This document shows, one piece after another, positions 50,145 through 61,466 of a DNA stretch of 64,000 bases. Below the pieces are notes generated by a model that had not been told where the DNA came from, searched no databases, and worked only from the letters and a program-made list of their open reading frames with translations. The stretch lies in contig NZ_JAZKUD010000011.1 in assembly GCF_036625275.1 (NCBI RefSeq), positions 5,143-69,142 on the forward strand, written 5' to 3'. Each line of letters opens with the position of its first letter. Position 1 is the first letter of the stretch. The stretch comes from Accumulibacter sp036625275 (GTDB lineage: Bacteria; Pseudomonadota; Gammaproteobacteria; Burkholderiales; Rhodocyclaceae). The translations under genes and the position numbers were made by a program.

Positions 50145-52574
50145 ATGACCAGAAAATCGACACCCAAGGGCAAGCCCGGCCGGATGCCGACGAACCCTGT
50201 GGATACGCCGCCGCAGCGTCGGCGCTTGATTGCTGCCGGCGTGCTTCTCCCCGTGCTGATTGTTGGTGCGATACCGTTCCTTAGCTCCTCACCGTGGGCC
50301 CCCCCACCGACCGCAGCGCCTTCGACTATCCCCACTGTCGCGACACAACTTGTATCACCGGCCGCCACCTATGTTGGCGCCTCAACCTGCAAGAGCTGCC
50401 ATGAAAGTGAATACCAGTCCTGGTCAGGTTCGCATCATCAACTGGCGATGCAGGAAGCAACGGCGGCCAGCGTGCTCGGGGACTTTGCCAACACCACTTT
50501 TCGCAAGGACGGCGTCGCGTCAAGCTTCTTCAAGCGGGGCGACAAGTTCATGGTGCGCACCGATGGTCCGGATGGTCAGCTGACCGACTATGAAGTCAGT
50601 CACACCTTTGGCATCTACCCGCTGCAGCAGTATCTGATTCCCTTTCCGGGCGGGCGCTATCAGGTGCTGCCGATTGCCTGGGATGCCCGCTCGAAGGGCG
50701 AGGGTGGCCAGCGCTGGTTCCATCTCTATCCTAAACAGAAAGTGGACTACCAGGATTCCCTGCATTGGACCGGCGTCTACCATAACTGGGCACTGCAGTG
50801 CGCCGAGTGCCATTCGACCAATCTGCGCAAGGGTTACGACGCGGCCAGCCAGACCTACAAGACGACATTCAGCGAAATCAACGTGGCTTGCGAGGCCTGC
50901 CATGGTCCTGCATCCGTTCATGTCGACTGGGCCCGGCTGGTCAGGCCGCCTTATCGCGCCGAGGACAGCAAGGGTCTGCCATCACTGCGAAGCCGCTGGA
51001 ACGAGGCGTGGAAATTCCCGACCGGGGCCGCGAAATTCGCGCGGCGCGACCAGCCGGTCGAGCCGGCCGGAATGAACAGTTGCGTCGCCTGCCACGCCCG
51101 CCGCTCAACCCTCAGCGAAGAGCGGACGCCCGGTGCCACTCTGGAAGACAGTCATCGCCTTGCAATGCTCACCGCTCCAAACTACTACGCCGATGGTCAG
51201 CAGCGCGAAGAGGTGTACGTCTGGGGCTCGTTCCTGCAGAGCAGGATGCATCAGAACGGGGTGACCTGCATGGATTGTCACGAGCCGCATGCCCAGAAAC
51301 TGCGTGCCGAAGGCAATGCGCTGTGTACCCGCTGCCACGCGGCTGTCGAGTTCGATGTGCCCAATCACCACCACCATACGGTTGGCGGCAAGGGTGCACA
51401 GTGCGTCACCTGTCACATGCCGACGCAAAACTACATGGTGATCCACGCCCGGCAGGATCACAGCCTGCGCATCCCGCGCCCCGATCTCTCGATCGCAATG
51501 GGCAGTCCGAATGCCTGTACTCAATGCCATACCGGAAAGCAGCCGCAGTGGGCAGCAGGTGCCATGGACCAGTGGTATGGCAGGAACTGGCGCGCGCGAC
51601 CGCATTACGGCAGCACCTTGCATGCTGGCGAGTCTGGAGAAAACTCGCAGGGCGTGCGCGCCTTGCCTGGCCTGCTCGAACTCGCCGCCAGCCCGACGGC
51701 TCCGGCGATCGTCAGGGCGACAGCAGCGACACTGGCACAGCCCTACATCAACCCCGGCACGCTGCCGGCAACGCGCGCGCTGCTGCAGGATGCCGACCCG
51801 TCGGTACGTATTGCCGCGCTGGGGATGATCGCGCCGGCCGAACCGGCCAACCGGGTGCTCAGTGCAGCGCCGCTGCTCTCCGACCCGGTGCGTGGCGTGC
51901 GTATCGAAGCGGTACGCCTCCTTGCCGACATCCCGGACGCTCGGATTCCGGAGGGACAACGCGCCGCTCGGGCAGCCGCTCTGCAAGAGTATGAAAACGC
52001 CCTGGCGCTGGAGGCCGACTGGCCATCGGGTCAGGTCAACCTCGGGAATCTGCGCTTGCAGCAGGGACGCGCCGAAGAAGCGATCGCTGCTTTCGAGCGC
52101 GCCATCGCTCTGGACAAGAGCTTTGCCGGTGCCTACCTCAATCTTGCCGATGCCTGGCGCCAACTCGGGCGCGAACCGAAATCGGAAAAGGTTCTGCGCC
52201 GGGGTCTGGCGGTCATGCCTCGCGATGCCGATCTGCACCATGCCTTCGGGCTGCTTCTGACACGCAAGGGCGATCAGGCCGCTGCGCTGAACGAATTCGT
52301 CGAAGCTACCCGTCTTGCCCCGGATAACGCGCGCTACGCCTATGTGCGAGCGATCGCCGTCGATTCCGCCGGCAAGCGCGAACAGGCGCTGGCCCTGCTG
52401 CGCAGTGCGGACAAGCGACACCCCAACAATCTCGATATCCTCGGCGCGCTGCTCTCGATGAGTCGTGAAGTGGGCGATCGGCAAGCCGCGCTTGGCTATG
52501 CGAAGCAACTCGTTGAGCTACTGCCGGGCAACTCTGGTCTGGGTCGGCTGATTGCTGAACTGGAAGCACGCTAG
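50145..52574 (+). CDS. Octaheme c-type cytochrome with C-terminal TPR domain
   Basis: An 809-residue protein anchored by one N-terminal helix (RRLIAAGVLLPVLIVGAIPF). Eight CxxCH heme sites are visible between residues 82 and 458: CKSCH, CAECH, CEACH, CVACH, CMDCH, CTRCH, CVTCH, CTQCH. Extra His-rich segments (VPNHHHHTVGG) may be distal ligands. After HEAT-like repeats (residues 500-610) come TPR repeats: WPSGQVNLGNLRLQQGRAEE, AGAYLNLADAWRQLGREPKS, ADLHHAFGLLLTRKGDQAAA. It resembles cytochrome c554/NrfA-related families; periplasmic redox chemistry on a small nitrogen or sulfur compound is likely but unspecified. Confidence 0.88.
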   Translation: MTRKSTPKGKPGRMPTNPVDTPPQRRRLIAAGVLLPVLIVGAIPFLSSSPWAPPPTAAPSTIPTVATQLVSPAATYVGASTCKSCHESEYQSWSGSHHQLAMQEATAASVLGDFANTTFRKDGVASSFFKRGDKFMVRTDGPDGQLTDYEVSHTFGIYPLQQYLIPFPGGRYQVLPIAWDARSKGEGGQRWFHLYPKQKVDYQDSLHWTGVYHNWALQCAECHSTNLRKGYDAASQTYKTTFSEINVACEACHGPASVHVDWARLVRPPYRAEDSKGLPSLRSRWNEAWKFPTGAAKFARRDQPVEPAGMNSCVACHARRSTLSEERTPGATLEDSHRLAMLTAPNYYADGQQREEVYVWGSFLQSRMHQNGVTCMDCHEPHAQKLRAEGNALCTRCHAAVEFDVPNHHHHTVGGKGAQCVTCHMPTQNYMVIHARQDHSLRIPRPDLSIAMGSPNACTQCHTGKQPQWAAGAMDQWYGRNWRARPHYGSTLHAGESGENSQGVRALPGLLELAASPTAPAIVRATAATLAQPYINPGTLPATRALLQDADPSVRIAALGMIAPAEPANRVLSAAPLLSDPVRGVRIEAVRLLADIPDARIPEGQRAARAAALQEYENALALEADWPSGQVNLGNLRLQQGRAEEAIAAFERAIALDKSFAGAYLNLADAWRQLGREPKSEKVLRRGLAVMPRDADLHHAFGLLLTRKGDQAAALNEFVEATRLAPDNARYAYVRAIAVDSAGKREQALALLRSADKRHPNNLDILGALLSMSREVGDRQAALGYAKQLVELLPGNSGLGRLIAELEAR

Positions 52575-52596
52575 AGGGGGGCGAATGCGAACGGGT

Positions 52597-54252
52597 TTAC
52601 ACCTTTTGCCGGGTTACCTGTCCGAGCAAATCCCGCGTCACCGCTTCAGCCACCCGGATCCCGTCGACGCCGGCCGAGAGGATGCCGCCGGCGTAACCGG
52701 CGCCTTCGCCGGCCGGATAGAGACCCTTGACGTTCAGGCTCTGGCAATCATCGCCGCGGGTGATGCGCAGCGGCGAAGAGGTGCGCGTCTCGACGCCGGT
52801 GAGTACCGCGTCGGGCATGGCAAAGCCGCGAATCTGGCGGTCGAAGGCGGGTAAGGCTTCGCGCAGGGCGGCGATGGCGTAGTCGGGCAAGGCGCTGGCG
52901 AGACTGGTCAGACGCACGCCGGGCTGATACGAGGGCAGCACCGTTCCAAGCTGCGTCGACGGGCGGTCAGCAAGAAAATCGCCGACCAGCTGGCCGGGCG
53001 CCTCGTAGGTGCCGCCGCCGAGTTCGAAGGCGTGCGCTTCGAGCCGCCGCTGCAGTGCGATGCCGGCCAGCGGTCCTCCGGGGTAGTCGAGCGGGGTGAT
53101 GCCGACGACGATGCCGGCATTGGCGTTGCGCTCGTTACGCGAATACTGGCTCATGCCGTTGGTGACCACACCGTTCGGTTCGGAAGTGGCGGCGACCACG
53201 GTGCCGCCGGGGCACATGCAGAAACTGTATACGCTGCGGCCGTTGCGGCAATGATGGACCAGCTTGTAGTCGGCGGCACCGAGCAGCGGGTTGCCGGCGT
53301 GCGACCCGAAACGCGCCTGGTCGATCAGCGCCTGTGGGTGTTCGATGCGAAAGCCGATCGAGAAGGGTTTGGCTTCCATGAACACACCGGCGGTGTGCAA
53401 CATCGCGAAGGTGTCGCGGGCGCTGTGACCGAGCGCCAGGATCACCTGGTCGGCACGCAGTTCCTCGCCGCTCGCCAGCGTCACGCCACGCACTCGGCCG
53501 TGTTCGATGCACAGGCCGCTGACGCGCTGCTGAAAACGGATCTCGCCGCCGAGCTGTTCGATCTCGCGGCGCATCTGTTCGACCATGCCGACCAGCCGGA
53601 AGGTGCCGATGTGCGGTTTGCTGACGTAGAGAATCTCCGCCGGAGCACCGGCCTTGACGAATTCCATCAATACCTTGCGCCCGTAATGCCGGGGGTCCTT
53701 GATCTGGCTGTAGAGCTTGCCGTCGGAAAAGGTCCCGGCGCCGCCTTCGCCGAACTGCACGTTCGATTCCGGGTTGAGCTGCTTTTTCCGCCACAGACCC
53801 CAGGTATCCTGGGTGCGCTCGCGCACGGCCTTGCCGCGCTCGAGAACGATCGGCCGGAATCCGCTCTGCGCCAGAATCAGTGCGGCAAAGATGCCGGCCG
53901 GGCCGAAACCGACGACGACCGGCCGCATCGCGAGTTGTGCCGGCGCCTGCCCGACGAAGTGGTAGTGCATGTCCGGTGTCGGCTGCACCTGCCGGTCGGC
54001 AGCAAATCGGGCGAGGACTGCCGCGGTGTCGGGCAGCGCCACGTCGACGCTGTAGAGGAAGGTCGGCGCAGCCGCCTTGCGCGTGTCGCAACTGCGCCGG
54101 AAGACGCTGATCTCGCCGAGATCGGCCTCAGCCATGCCAAGGCGAGCGGCGACCGCGGCGGCCAGTGCGGCCGGTGGATGGTCGATGGGAAGGCGAATTT
54201 CGCCGATGCGCAACAGCCCTGCCGGCTGACCGTGACTGGCGTCGATGCTCAA
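52597..54252 (-). CDS. FAD-dependent dehydrogenase (COG2509 type)
   Basis: A 551-residue flavoprotein. RPVVVGFGPAGIFAALILAQ is the Rossmann GxGxxG, followed by IVLERGKAVRERTQDTWGLW. GEGGAGTFSDGKLYSQIKDP, HIGTFRLVGMVEQMRREIEQ, SFCMCPGGTVVAATSEPNGV (with CxCPGG) and the FAD-closing GLYPAGEGAGYAGGILSAGV DG are the family blocks. These are broadly conserved with unknown substrate. Its start overlaps the aldolase stop by 4 bases. Confidence 0.88.
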   Translation of the reverse strand: MSIDASHGQPAGLLRIGEIRLPIDHPPAALAAAVAARLGMAEADLGEISVFRRSCDTRKAAAPTFLYSVDVALPDTAAVLARFAADRQVQPTPDMHYHFVGQAPAQLAMRPVVVGFGPAGIFAALILAQSGFRPIVLERGKAVRERTQDTWGLWRKKQLNPESNVQFGEGGAGTFSDGKLYSQIKDPRHYGRKVLMEFVKAGAPAEILYVSKPHIGTFRLVGMVEQMRREIEQLGGEIRFQQRVSGLCIEHGRVRGVTLASGEELRADQVILALGHSARDTFAMLHTAGVFMEAKPFSIGFRIEHPQALIDQARFGSHAGNPLLGAADYKLVHHCRNGRSVYSFCMCPGGTVVAATSEPNGVVTNGMSQYSRNERNANAGIVVGITPLDYPGGPLAGIALQRRLEAHAFELGGGTYEAPGQLVGDFLADRPSTQLGTVLPSYQPGVRLTSLASALPDYAIAALREALPAFDRQIRGFAMPDAVLTGVETRTSSPLRITRGDDCQSLNVKGLYPAGEGAGYAGGILSAGVDGIRVAEAVTRDLLGQVTRQKV

Positions 54253-54894
54253 GGCTGCTGGCCGTAGCTGGCGAACTTGTCGAGCACCGTCGCCATTTCG
54301 GCGGCATCGAGCAACACCGGTTGACCGAGCTGGCAGGCGCGCCAGTATTGTTCGCAGAGCGCTTCGAGTTCGATGCCGAGGTCGAGCGCCTGTTGCAGAT
54401 CATCGCCGAGCACCAGCATGCCGTGGTTCGCGAGCAGGCAGGCGCGGCGGTTCACAATCGCCTGCAGCACGGCCTCGGAGAGCGCTTGCGTGCCGAAGGT
54501 CGCGTAACCGGCACAGCGAACACTGTCGCCACCAAAGCGCGCGATCATGTAGTGGAACGGCGGGATGTCGCGGCGCAGGCAGGCGAGACTGGTGGCGAAC
54601 GGCGAATGCGCGTGCAGGATGGCACCAGCATCCGTACGGGTGGCGTAGAGGTCGCGGTGGAAGCGCCACTCGGACGAGGGTCGGCGGCGACCCTGGCAAT
54701 TGCCATCGCGGCGCATGTGCACGATGTCGGCGACAACCAACTGGTCGTATGCCATGCCGGTCGGGGTGATCAGGAAGTCGCCACCATCGCCCGCACCAGC
54801 CCCCTCGACGCGCACGCTGAGGTTGCCAGCGGTGCCGCGGTTCAGGCCGGTAGCCTGCATGCGGCGCGCACTGTCGATCAGTTGTTGGTGCAGG

Positions 54895-54902
<8 letters not shown>
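54249..54902 (-). CDS. Class II aldolase, probably 5-(methylthio)ribulose-1-phosphate aldolase
   Basis: A 217-residue class II aldolase/adducin-family protein. GLNRGTAGNLSVRVEG is the phosphate-binding turn, SSEWRFHRDLYATRTDAGAI has the acid/base Glu, ILHAHSPFATSLACLRRDIP has the HxH metal pair, and LLANHGMLVLGD the third His. The fuculose-phosphate-aldolase-like pattern and the overlap with mtnA fit Ald2 of the DHAP (MTA-isoprenoid) shunt, rather than the dehydratase MtnB. Assignment by context; MtnB or fuculose aldolase cannot be excluded. Confidence 0.75.
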
Positions 54903-55980
<1,078 letters not shown>

Positions 55981-56275
55981 GACCGTCATTCTACCAGTCG
56001 ACCGCGCGCTGCCAATGAGCGCGCTTCACCTTGTTCAATGCTGCTCAGGGGTGCCTGCTTCAGGGAATCATCGCCTATAATGTCCGGAGAATTCCCACTC
56101 TCGCCCCCAGTCCCCTTTGCCCACCAGAGAAATAGGGGGGATGGTTCGTGACATCGACCGCATGCGGTTGGCCGAGCTTCTCAACGGCACCTGGGGCGAT
56201 CGACCGTAATCGCGTGACGTGTGGCTTCTCCGCTGGCAGCGGTGGTCGCGCACTGGATTGGGAGGGGCATCGCCG

Positions 56276-57697
56276 ATGGGTCAGGAGATTGGCAACGACG
56301 GTTTCACCGCTGACGACTTCGCACGTTTCCACCGGCGACTGGCGCTGGAGACGCGGCACGCCCAGGATGCCTACGCACGCGGCGACTTCGCCAACACCAA
56401 TCTGGTGGCAGGCTTCGAACTCGAAGCCTGGCTGATCGACGAGCACCTCTTCCCGGTGCCACGCAATGTCTCATTCCTGGCACGCATGGCCAACCCGCTG
56501 GTGGTGCCTGAATTGTCGCGCTTCAACGTCGAACTCAACGGTACCCCACAGCCACTGAACGGTTCGGCGCTGTCGCTGCTGGAGAACGAACTCGTTGCCA
56601 CCTGGCAGGAATGCCTGCGCGTCGCAGCGCTTGAAGAGGCGGCCCTGATTGCCATTGGCACGCTGCCGACCATTCGCGAGGCCGATCTGTCGCTGGCCAG
56701 CATGTCGCCATACCGGCGTTACGCGATGCTCAACGAACAGATCCTGCTGCTCCGTGGCGGCCGGCCGCTGACGCTCGATATTGCCGGCATCGAAACCCTG
56801 TCCACGACGCACGCCGACGTGATGCTCGAAGCGGCGACCACCTCTTTTCAGGTGCACCTGCAGACACCGGCCAGCGAGGCAGCGCGTACCTACAACGCGT
56901 CGCTGATACTCGCTGCGCCGCTGCTGGCGCTGTCCGCCAATTCACCGTTCCTGTTCGAGCGCGCGCTCTGGCACGAAACGCGTGTACCGCTCTTCGAGCA
57001 GGCCGTCGATTGCTGTGACCCCGGACATCCGCAGCATAGGCGGGTGACTTTCGGTTCAGGCTACCTGGGTGCCGACCCGACGGCGTGTTTTGCCGAGAAT
57101 CTGGCGAATTATGCGGTGCTGCTGCCGGTCGACATCCTGGGGCCGGTCGAAGCGTACGCTCACCTGCGGCTGCACAACGGCACCATCTGGCGCTGGAATC
57201 GCCTGCTCATCGGCTTTGACGACAACGGCCTGGCGCACTTGCGCGTGGAACAACGGGTGATGCCCGCCGGGCCCAGCATCATCGACATGATCGCCAATGC
57301 GGCCTTTTATTACGGCGCCGTACGAATGCTTGCAAGACAGGATCTTCCGCCCGAATCACAACTGCCTTTCGCCATCGCTCAGGACAATTTCTACCGTGCT
57401 GCGCGGGACGGTCTCAACGCGCAACTGCGGTGGCTCAACGGACAGCGCATGCCTGCCCGCGAGTTGCTCGAACAGGGGCTGTTGCCACTGGCGCGCGCCG
57501 GGCTGGAGCAGCTCGATCTGGCGACCGCGGATATCCAGCGCTACCTGGAGGTGATTGCCGGCCGCTTGCGCCGCCGCCGCAACGGCGCTGTCTGGCAACT
57601 CGCCCATTACCGGAAACACCATGACTTTTTCCGGTTGACCGCCGATTATCTCGACCACCAGCGCCATCTCATGCCCGTGCATGAGTGGCCGATCTGA
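56276..57697 (+). CDS. GCS2-family carboxylate-amine ligase
   Basis: A 473-residue protein of the glutamate-cysteine ligase 2 family. NLVAGFELEAWLIDEHLFPV is the conserved Glu-containing start of the ATP-grasp-like fold; LSRFNVELNGTPQPLNG, LIAIGTLPTIREADLSLASM, ATTSFQVHLQTPASEAARTY NAS and SANSPFLFERALWHETRVPL FEQ are family motifs. Members join an amino acid amine to a carboxylate; the exact product is unknown (glutathione precursor or other). The ATG at 56276 is used. Frame upstream of it looks non-coding. Confidence 0.85.
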   Translation: MGQEIGNDGFTADDFARFHRRLALETRHAQDAYARGDFANTNLVAGFELEAWLIDEHLFPVPRNVSFLARMANPLVVPELSRFNVELNGTPQPLNGSALSLLENELVATWQECLRVAALEEAALIAIGTLPTIREADLSLASMSPYRRYAMLNEQILLLRGGRPLTLDIAGIETLSTTHADVMLEAATTSFQVHLQTPASEAARTYNASLILAAPLLALSANSPFLFERALWHETRVPLFEQAVDCCDPGHPQHRRVTFGSGYLGADPTACFAENLANYAVLLPVDILGPVEAYAHLRLHNGTIWRWNRLLIGFDDNGLAHLRVEQRVMPAGPSIIDMIANAAFYYGAVRMLARQDLPPESQLPFAIAQDNFYRAARDGLNAQLRWLNGQRMPARELLEQGLLPLARAGLEQLDLATADIQRYLEVIAGRLRRRRNGAVWQLAHYRKHHDFFRLTADYLDHQRHLMPVHEWPI

Positions 57698-57881
57698 GTG
57701 CTTCATGCTGAGCAGTTGGGCCGTGCTCTTCCGTCGGTGTCGCCGGGAATCGCCACGCTGGGGATGACCTGGTCGATCCTGCCCTCGGTGGGCGCCGTGC
57801 CAAGCCCCGGTGCATGGCTTTGCACACACGTTTCAGCGTATCGTTCGGGGCTTGCCTGTCCCTGATCCTCCGGAGCCCGAC

Positions 57882-60800
57882 TTGACCCGCCCGCCCTTGA
57901 CGCCTGGCCTGATGCTCGTGCATGGCAACCAACCCGAGATGCTGCGCGAGCTGGTCGTCGAATGGATGAAACGTTATCCGCTGGCGCCGCTCGAGAACGA
58001 GATCATCCTGGTGCAGAGCAATGGCATTGCGCAGTGGCTCAAGCTGGCGCTCGCTGCCGATGTGGGGCAGGGCGAGGAAGCAGGGGGCTGCGGCATCGCG
58101 GCGGCGCTCGAAATGTCGTTACCGTCGCGCTTTCTGTGGCGGGTGTATCGCGCACTGCTCGGACGGGCGGCGGTGCCGGAGAGTTCGCCGTTCGACGAAG
58201 CGCGGCTGCTCTGGCGTTTGATGCGGCTGCTGCCGGAAGTGATGAACGATGCGGAGTACGCGCCACTGCTCGGTTTCCTCGACAGGGACGGCGATCGGCG
58301 CAAGCGCTTCCAGCTTGCCGGGCGCCTTGCCGACCTCTTCGATCAGTATCAGGTGTATCGCGCCGACTGGCTGGCGGCCTGGGAGGCGGGCCAGGATGTC
58401 CTGATCGACGCCCGCGGACGCGCAGTGCCTCTGGCCGACGGACATCGCTGGCAGGCAGCGCTCTGGCGCGCCTTGCTGGCCGACGTGCGGGCACGAACCA
58501 GCCGATCCGGCGGCTCGGGGGCGCACACGGCGGCAGCGAATGCCGGGCGGGCGGGTGTGCACGCGGCCTTCCTGCGTTGCGCTGCGCACTGGCCCGAGGG
58601 GGAACGCCCCGCCGATTTGCCGCGCCGGGTGATGGTGTTCGGTGTTTCGAGCCTGCCGCAGCAATCCCTGGAAGTTCTCGCGGTGCTGGGGCGCTGGACG
58701 CAGGTGCTGATGTGCGTGCACAACCCATGTCAGCACTACTGGGCCGACATCGTCGCCGACCGCGATCTGCTGCGCAACAGCGGGCGTCCTCGCCAGTCGC
58801 GGCGGCAGGGCATGCCGGAATTCATTGACGACGAACGGCTGCATCTGCACGCACAGCCGTTGCTCGCCGCCTGGGGCAAACAGGGGCGCGATTTCATCGG
58901 CCTGCTCGAAGCACACGACGACGATGCGGTGCGCGCCGGCTACCTGCCGCATTTCGCTGCCATCGGGCAGCGCATCGAGTTGTTCAAGGACTTCGGCGGT
59001 GCCACCCTGCTGCAACAATTGCAGGACGACATCCTCGAATTGCGCCCGCTGGCCGAGACGCGCGCGCACTGGCCAGAAGTCGACCCGGCGCGCGATGCTT
59101 CGATTCGTTTCCATGTCGCCCACAGCCCGCAGCGCGAAGTCGAGATCCTCCACGACCAACTGCTCGCCGCCTGCCATGCCGACGCGACGCTACGCCCGCG
59201 CGACATCCTGGTCATGGTGCCCGACATCGACCGTTACGCACCACACATTCAGGCGGTGTTCGGCTTGCCTGAAGCGAGCGATGCGCGCTATCTGCCGTTC
59301 AGCGTCGCCGACCAGGGCCGGCGCCAGGTCGATCCGCTGCTGCAGGCGCTCGCAAAGCTGCTCGACCTGCCGCAGTCGCGCCTGGCGGTCAGCGATCTCT
59401 TCGACCTGCTCGAAGTACCGGCGCTGCGGCAGCGCTTTGGCATCGCCGAAGACGACCTGCCGCAATTGCGGCGCTGGATCCGAGGTGCCAACATTCGCTG
59501 GGGACTGCACGCCGAGCAGCGTGCCAGTCTCGACTTGCCGCAGCACGCCGAGGCGGCGGCGCCGCACACCTGGCGGTTCGGCCTGCGGCGAATGTTGCTC
59601 GGCTACGCCGTCGGTGCCAACGCCGCCGCCTGGCAGGGGATCGCGCCTTACGACGAAATCGGCGGCATCGACGCCGCGCTGCTCGGACCACTGGTGCAGT
59701 TGCTCGACCGCCTGGACGCCACCTGGCGAAGCTTGCGCCAGCCGGCGACCGTCGACGTCTGGTGTACACGCCTGCGCGCCTTGCTCGCCGATTTCTTCGC
59801 TGCCGACGACAGCGGCGACGCCTTCACCCTGCTGCAGCTCGACAGCGGCCTGCAGTGCTGGCACGACGCCTGTGACGAGGCGGCACTGGTCGAGGAACTG
59901 CCGCTGTCGGTGGTCGGCGAGTCCTGGCTTGCCGGCTTCGCTGAAGGAGGGTTGTCGCAGCGTTTCTTCGGCGGTGTCATCACCTTCGCCACGCTGATGC
60001 CGATGCGCGCCATTCCGTTCCGGCGGATCTGCCTGCTCGGCATGAACGACGGCGACTACCCGCGCACGCGCACGCCGATGGACTTCGACCTGATGGCCCT
60101 GGACTACCGGCCGGGCGACCGTTCGCGCCGCGAGGACGATCGCTATCTGTTCCTCGAAGCGTTGCTCTCGGCGCGCGATGGCCTGCACATTTCCTGGGTA
60201 GGCCGCAGCATTCACGACAACAGCGTGCGGCCACCGTCGGTGCTGGTCGGGCAGTTGCGCGATCACCTGGCTGCGGGCTGGACGCTGGCCGGTCATACCG
60301 GGCCGGCCGGGAAAGCGGGCGAAGCCCTGCTCGCGGCGCTGACCGTCGAGCATCGGCTGCAGCCCTTCAGCCCCGACTATTTCCCGGCATTCCCGGCGGC
60401 AGCCAGACTGTTCACCTACGCGCAGGAATGGCAGCCCAAAACCGGGGCTGCCGATGCGGGTGCACCGGAGACGGACAGCGTCTTGCCGTTGCTGCTGCGT
60501 GCAGAGCCGCTGTCGCTGCGCGATCTCGGCGACTTCCTCCGGCAGCCGGTCAGGGCCTTTTTTCGGCAGCGCCTCGGCGTCTCGTTCGAGATTGACGATC
60601 CGGCGAGCGACGATCAGGAGCCCTTCGAGGTCGATGGCCTGGGCCGTTGGCAGTTGCAGGACGAGTTGATCCGGGCGCAGGTCGCTGCGCTCGAGCAGGC
60701 GCAGGACCTTGCCGCCGCGCGCAATGACCGGCTCGCCGGCATCCGGCGACGCGGCGACCTGCCCGGTGGTGCCTTTGGCGATGCGCTGGCCGACGAGCTG

Positions 60801-61466
60801 CTGGCGCCGCTGGACGATTTTCTGGCGCGCTATCAGCGCGCGCTCGCACGCTGGCCGTCACCCGTCGCTGGCGAGCAAGAGATCCGCTTCCAGGTCAGCA
60901 GTCAAGGGCAGGAACTGGCGATCGCCGACTGGCTCGGTGGCCTTCGCAGCGATGGCGCTGGCCGGCGCGGCCGGGTCGTTCTCGAAACCCGTGATCTGGT
61001 CAGGAACCATCAATATCGCGGCGAGAAGGTCATCCACCACTGGGTCGAGCATCTGGCGCTGCACCTCGCCGGCGGGCCGCTGAGCACCGACATCGTCAGC
61101 AAGGTCGGCGATGTCACCCTGCCGCCACTGACCATCGAACAGGCCTGCTGCCATCTGGAAAAACTTCTGCTCGCCTGGCAGCAGGGAATGCAAAGGCCGC
61201 TGCCGCTGGCGGCCAGGACGGCATTCGCTTACCTCAGGGGGGGCGACGACGCAGCGCGCAAGACATACCAAAGCGCTTATCAATCCCTGGGCGAAGTCGA
61301 CAGCGACGTCTATCTCAAGCGCGCCTATCCGGATTTCGACGCGTTGTCGGCCAACGGCGATTTTCACGCACTGGCCGAGACGCTCCTGCGCCCGCTGTTT
61401 GAGGCGATCCCGGCCAGCAGGGAGAAGGCCGGAGGAGCGGAGAAGAGCACGGGAGTGTCCGCATGA
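57882..61466 (+). CDS. recC: Exonuclease V subunit gamma, RecC
   Basis: A 1194-residue RecC, the Chi-recognition and scaffold subunit of RecBCD. MLVHGNQPEMLRELVVEWMK and ENEIILVQSNGIAQWLKLAL open the protein; SLPSRFLWRVYRALLG, RVMVFGVSSLPQQSLEVLAV, ILVMVPDIDRYAPHIQAVFG and ICLLGMNDGDYPRTRTPMDF DLM follow, all RecC landmarks. A TTG at 57882 is taken as start because GGAG lies 6 bases upstream; ATGs at 57810 and 57912 are alternatives. The stop overlaps recB by 4 bases. recD would be expected past the right edge. Confidence 0.94.
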   Translation: MTRPPLTPGLMLVHGNQPEMLRELVVEWMKRYPLAPLENEIILVQSNGIAQWLKLALAADVGQGEEAGGCGIAAALEMSLPSRFLWRVYRALLGRAAVPESSPFDEARLLWRLMRLLPEVMNDAEYAPLLGFLDRDGDRRKRFQLAGRLADLFDQYQVYRADWLAAWEAGQDVLIDARGRAVPLADGHRWQAALWRALLADVRARTSRSGGSGAHTAAANAGRAGVHAAFLRCAAHWPEGERPADLPRRVMVFGVSSLPQQSLEVLAVLGRWTQVLMCVHNPCQHYWADIVADRDLLRNSGRPRQSRRQGMPEFIDDERLHLHAQPLLAAWGKQGRDFIGLLEAHDDDAVRAGYLPHFAAIGQRIELFKDFGGATLLQQLQDDILELRPLAETRAHWPEVDPARDASIRFHVAHSPQREVEILHDQLLAACHADATLRPRDILVMVPDIDRYAPHIQAVFGLPEASDARYLPFSVADQGRRQVDPLLQALAKLLDLPQSRLAVSDLFDLLEVPALRQRFGIAEDDLPQLRRWIRGANIRWGLHAEQRASLDLPQHAEAAAPHTWRFGLRRMLLGYAVGANAAAWQGIAPYDEIGGIDAALLGPLVQLLDRLDATWRSLRQPATVDVWCTRLRALLADFFAADDSGDAFTLLQLDSGLQCWHDACDEAALVEELPLSVVGESWLAGFAEGGLSQRFFGGVITFATLMPMRAIPFRRICLLGMNDGDYPRTRTPMDFDLMALDYRPGDRSRREDDRYLFLEALLSARDGLHISWVGRSIHDNSVRPPSVLVGQLRDHLAAGWTLAGHTGPAGKAGEALLAALTVEHRLQPFSPDYFPAFPAAARLFTYAQEWQPKTGAADAGAPETDSVLPLLLRAEPLSLRDLGDFLRQPVRAFFRQRLGVSFEIDDPASDDQEPFEVDGLGRWQLQDELIRAQVAALEQAQDLAAARNDRLAGIRRRGDLPGGAFGDALADELLAPLDDFLARYQRALARWPSPVAGEQEIRFQVSSQGQELAIADWLGGLRSDGAGRRGRVVLETRDLVRNHQYRGEKVIHHWVEHLALHLAGGPLSTDIVSKVGDVTLPPLTIEQACCHLEKLLLAWQQGMQRPLPLAARTAFAYLRGGDDAARKTYQSAYQSLGEVDSDVYLKRAYPDFDALSANGDFHALAETLLRPLFEAIPASREKAGGAEKSTGVSA

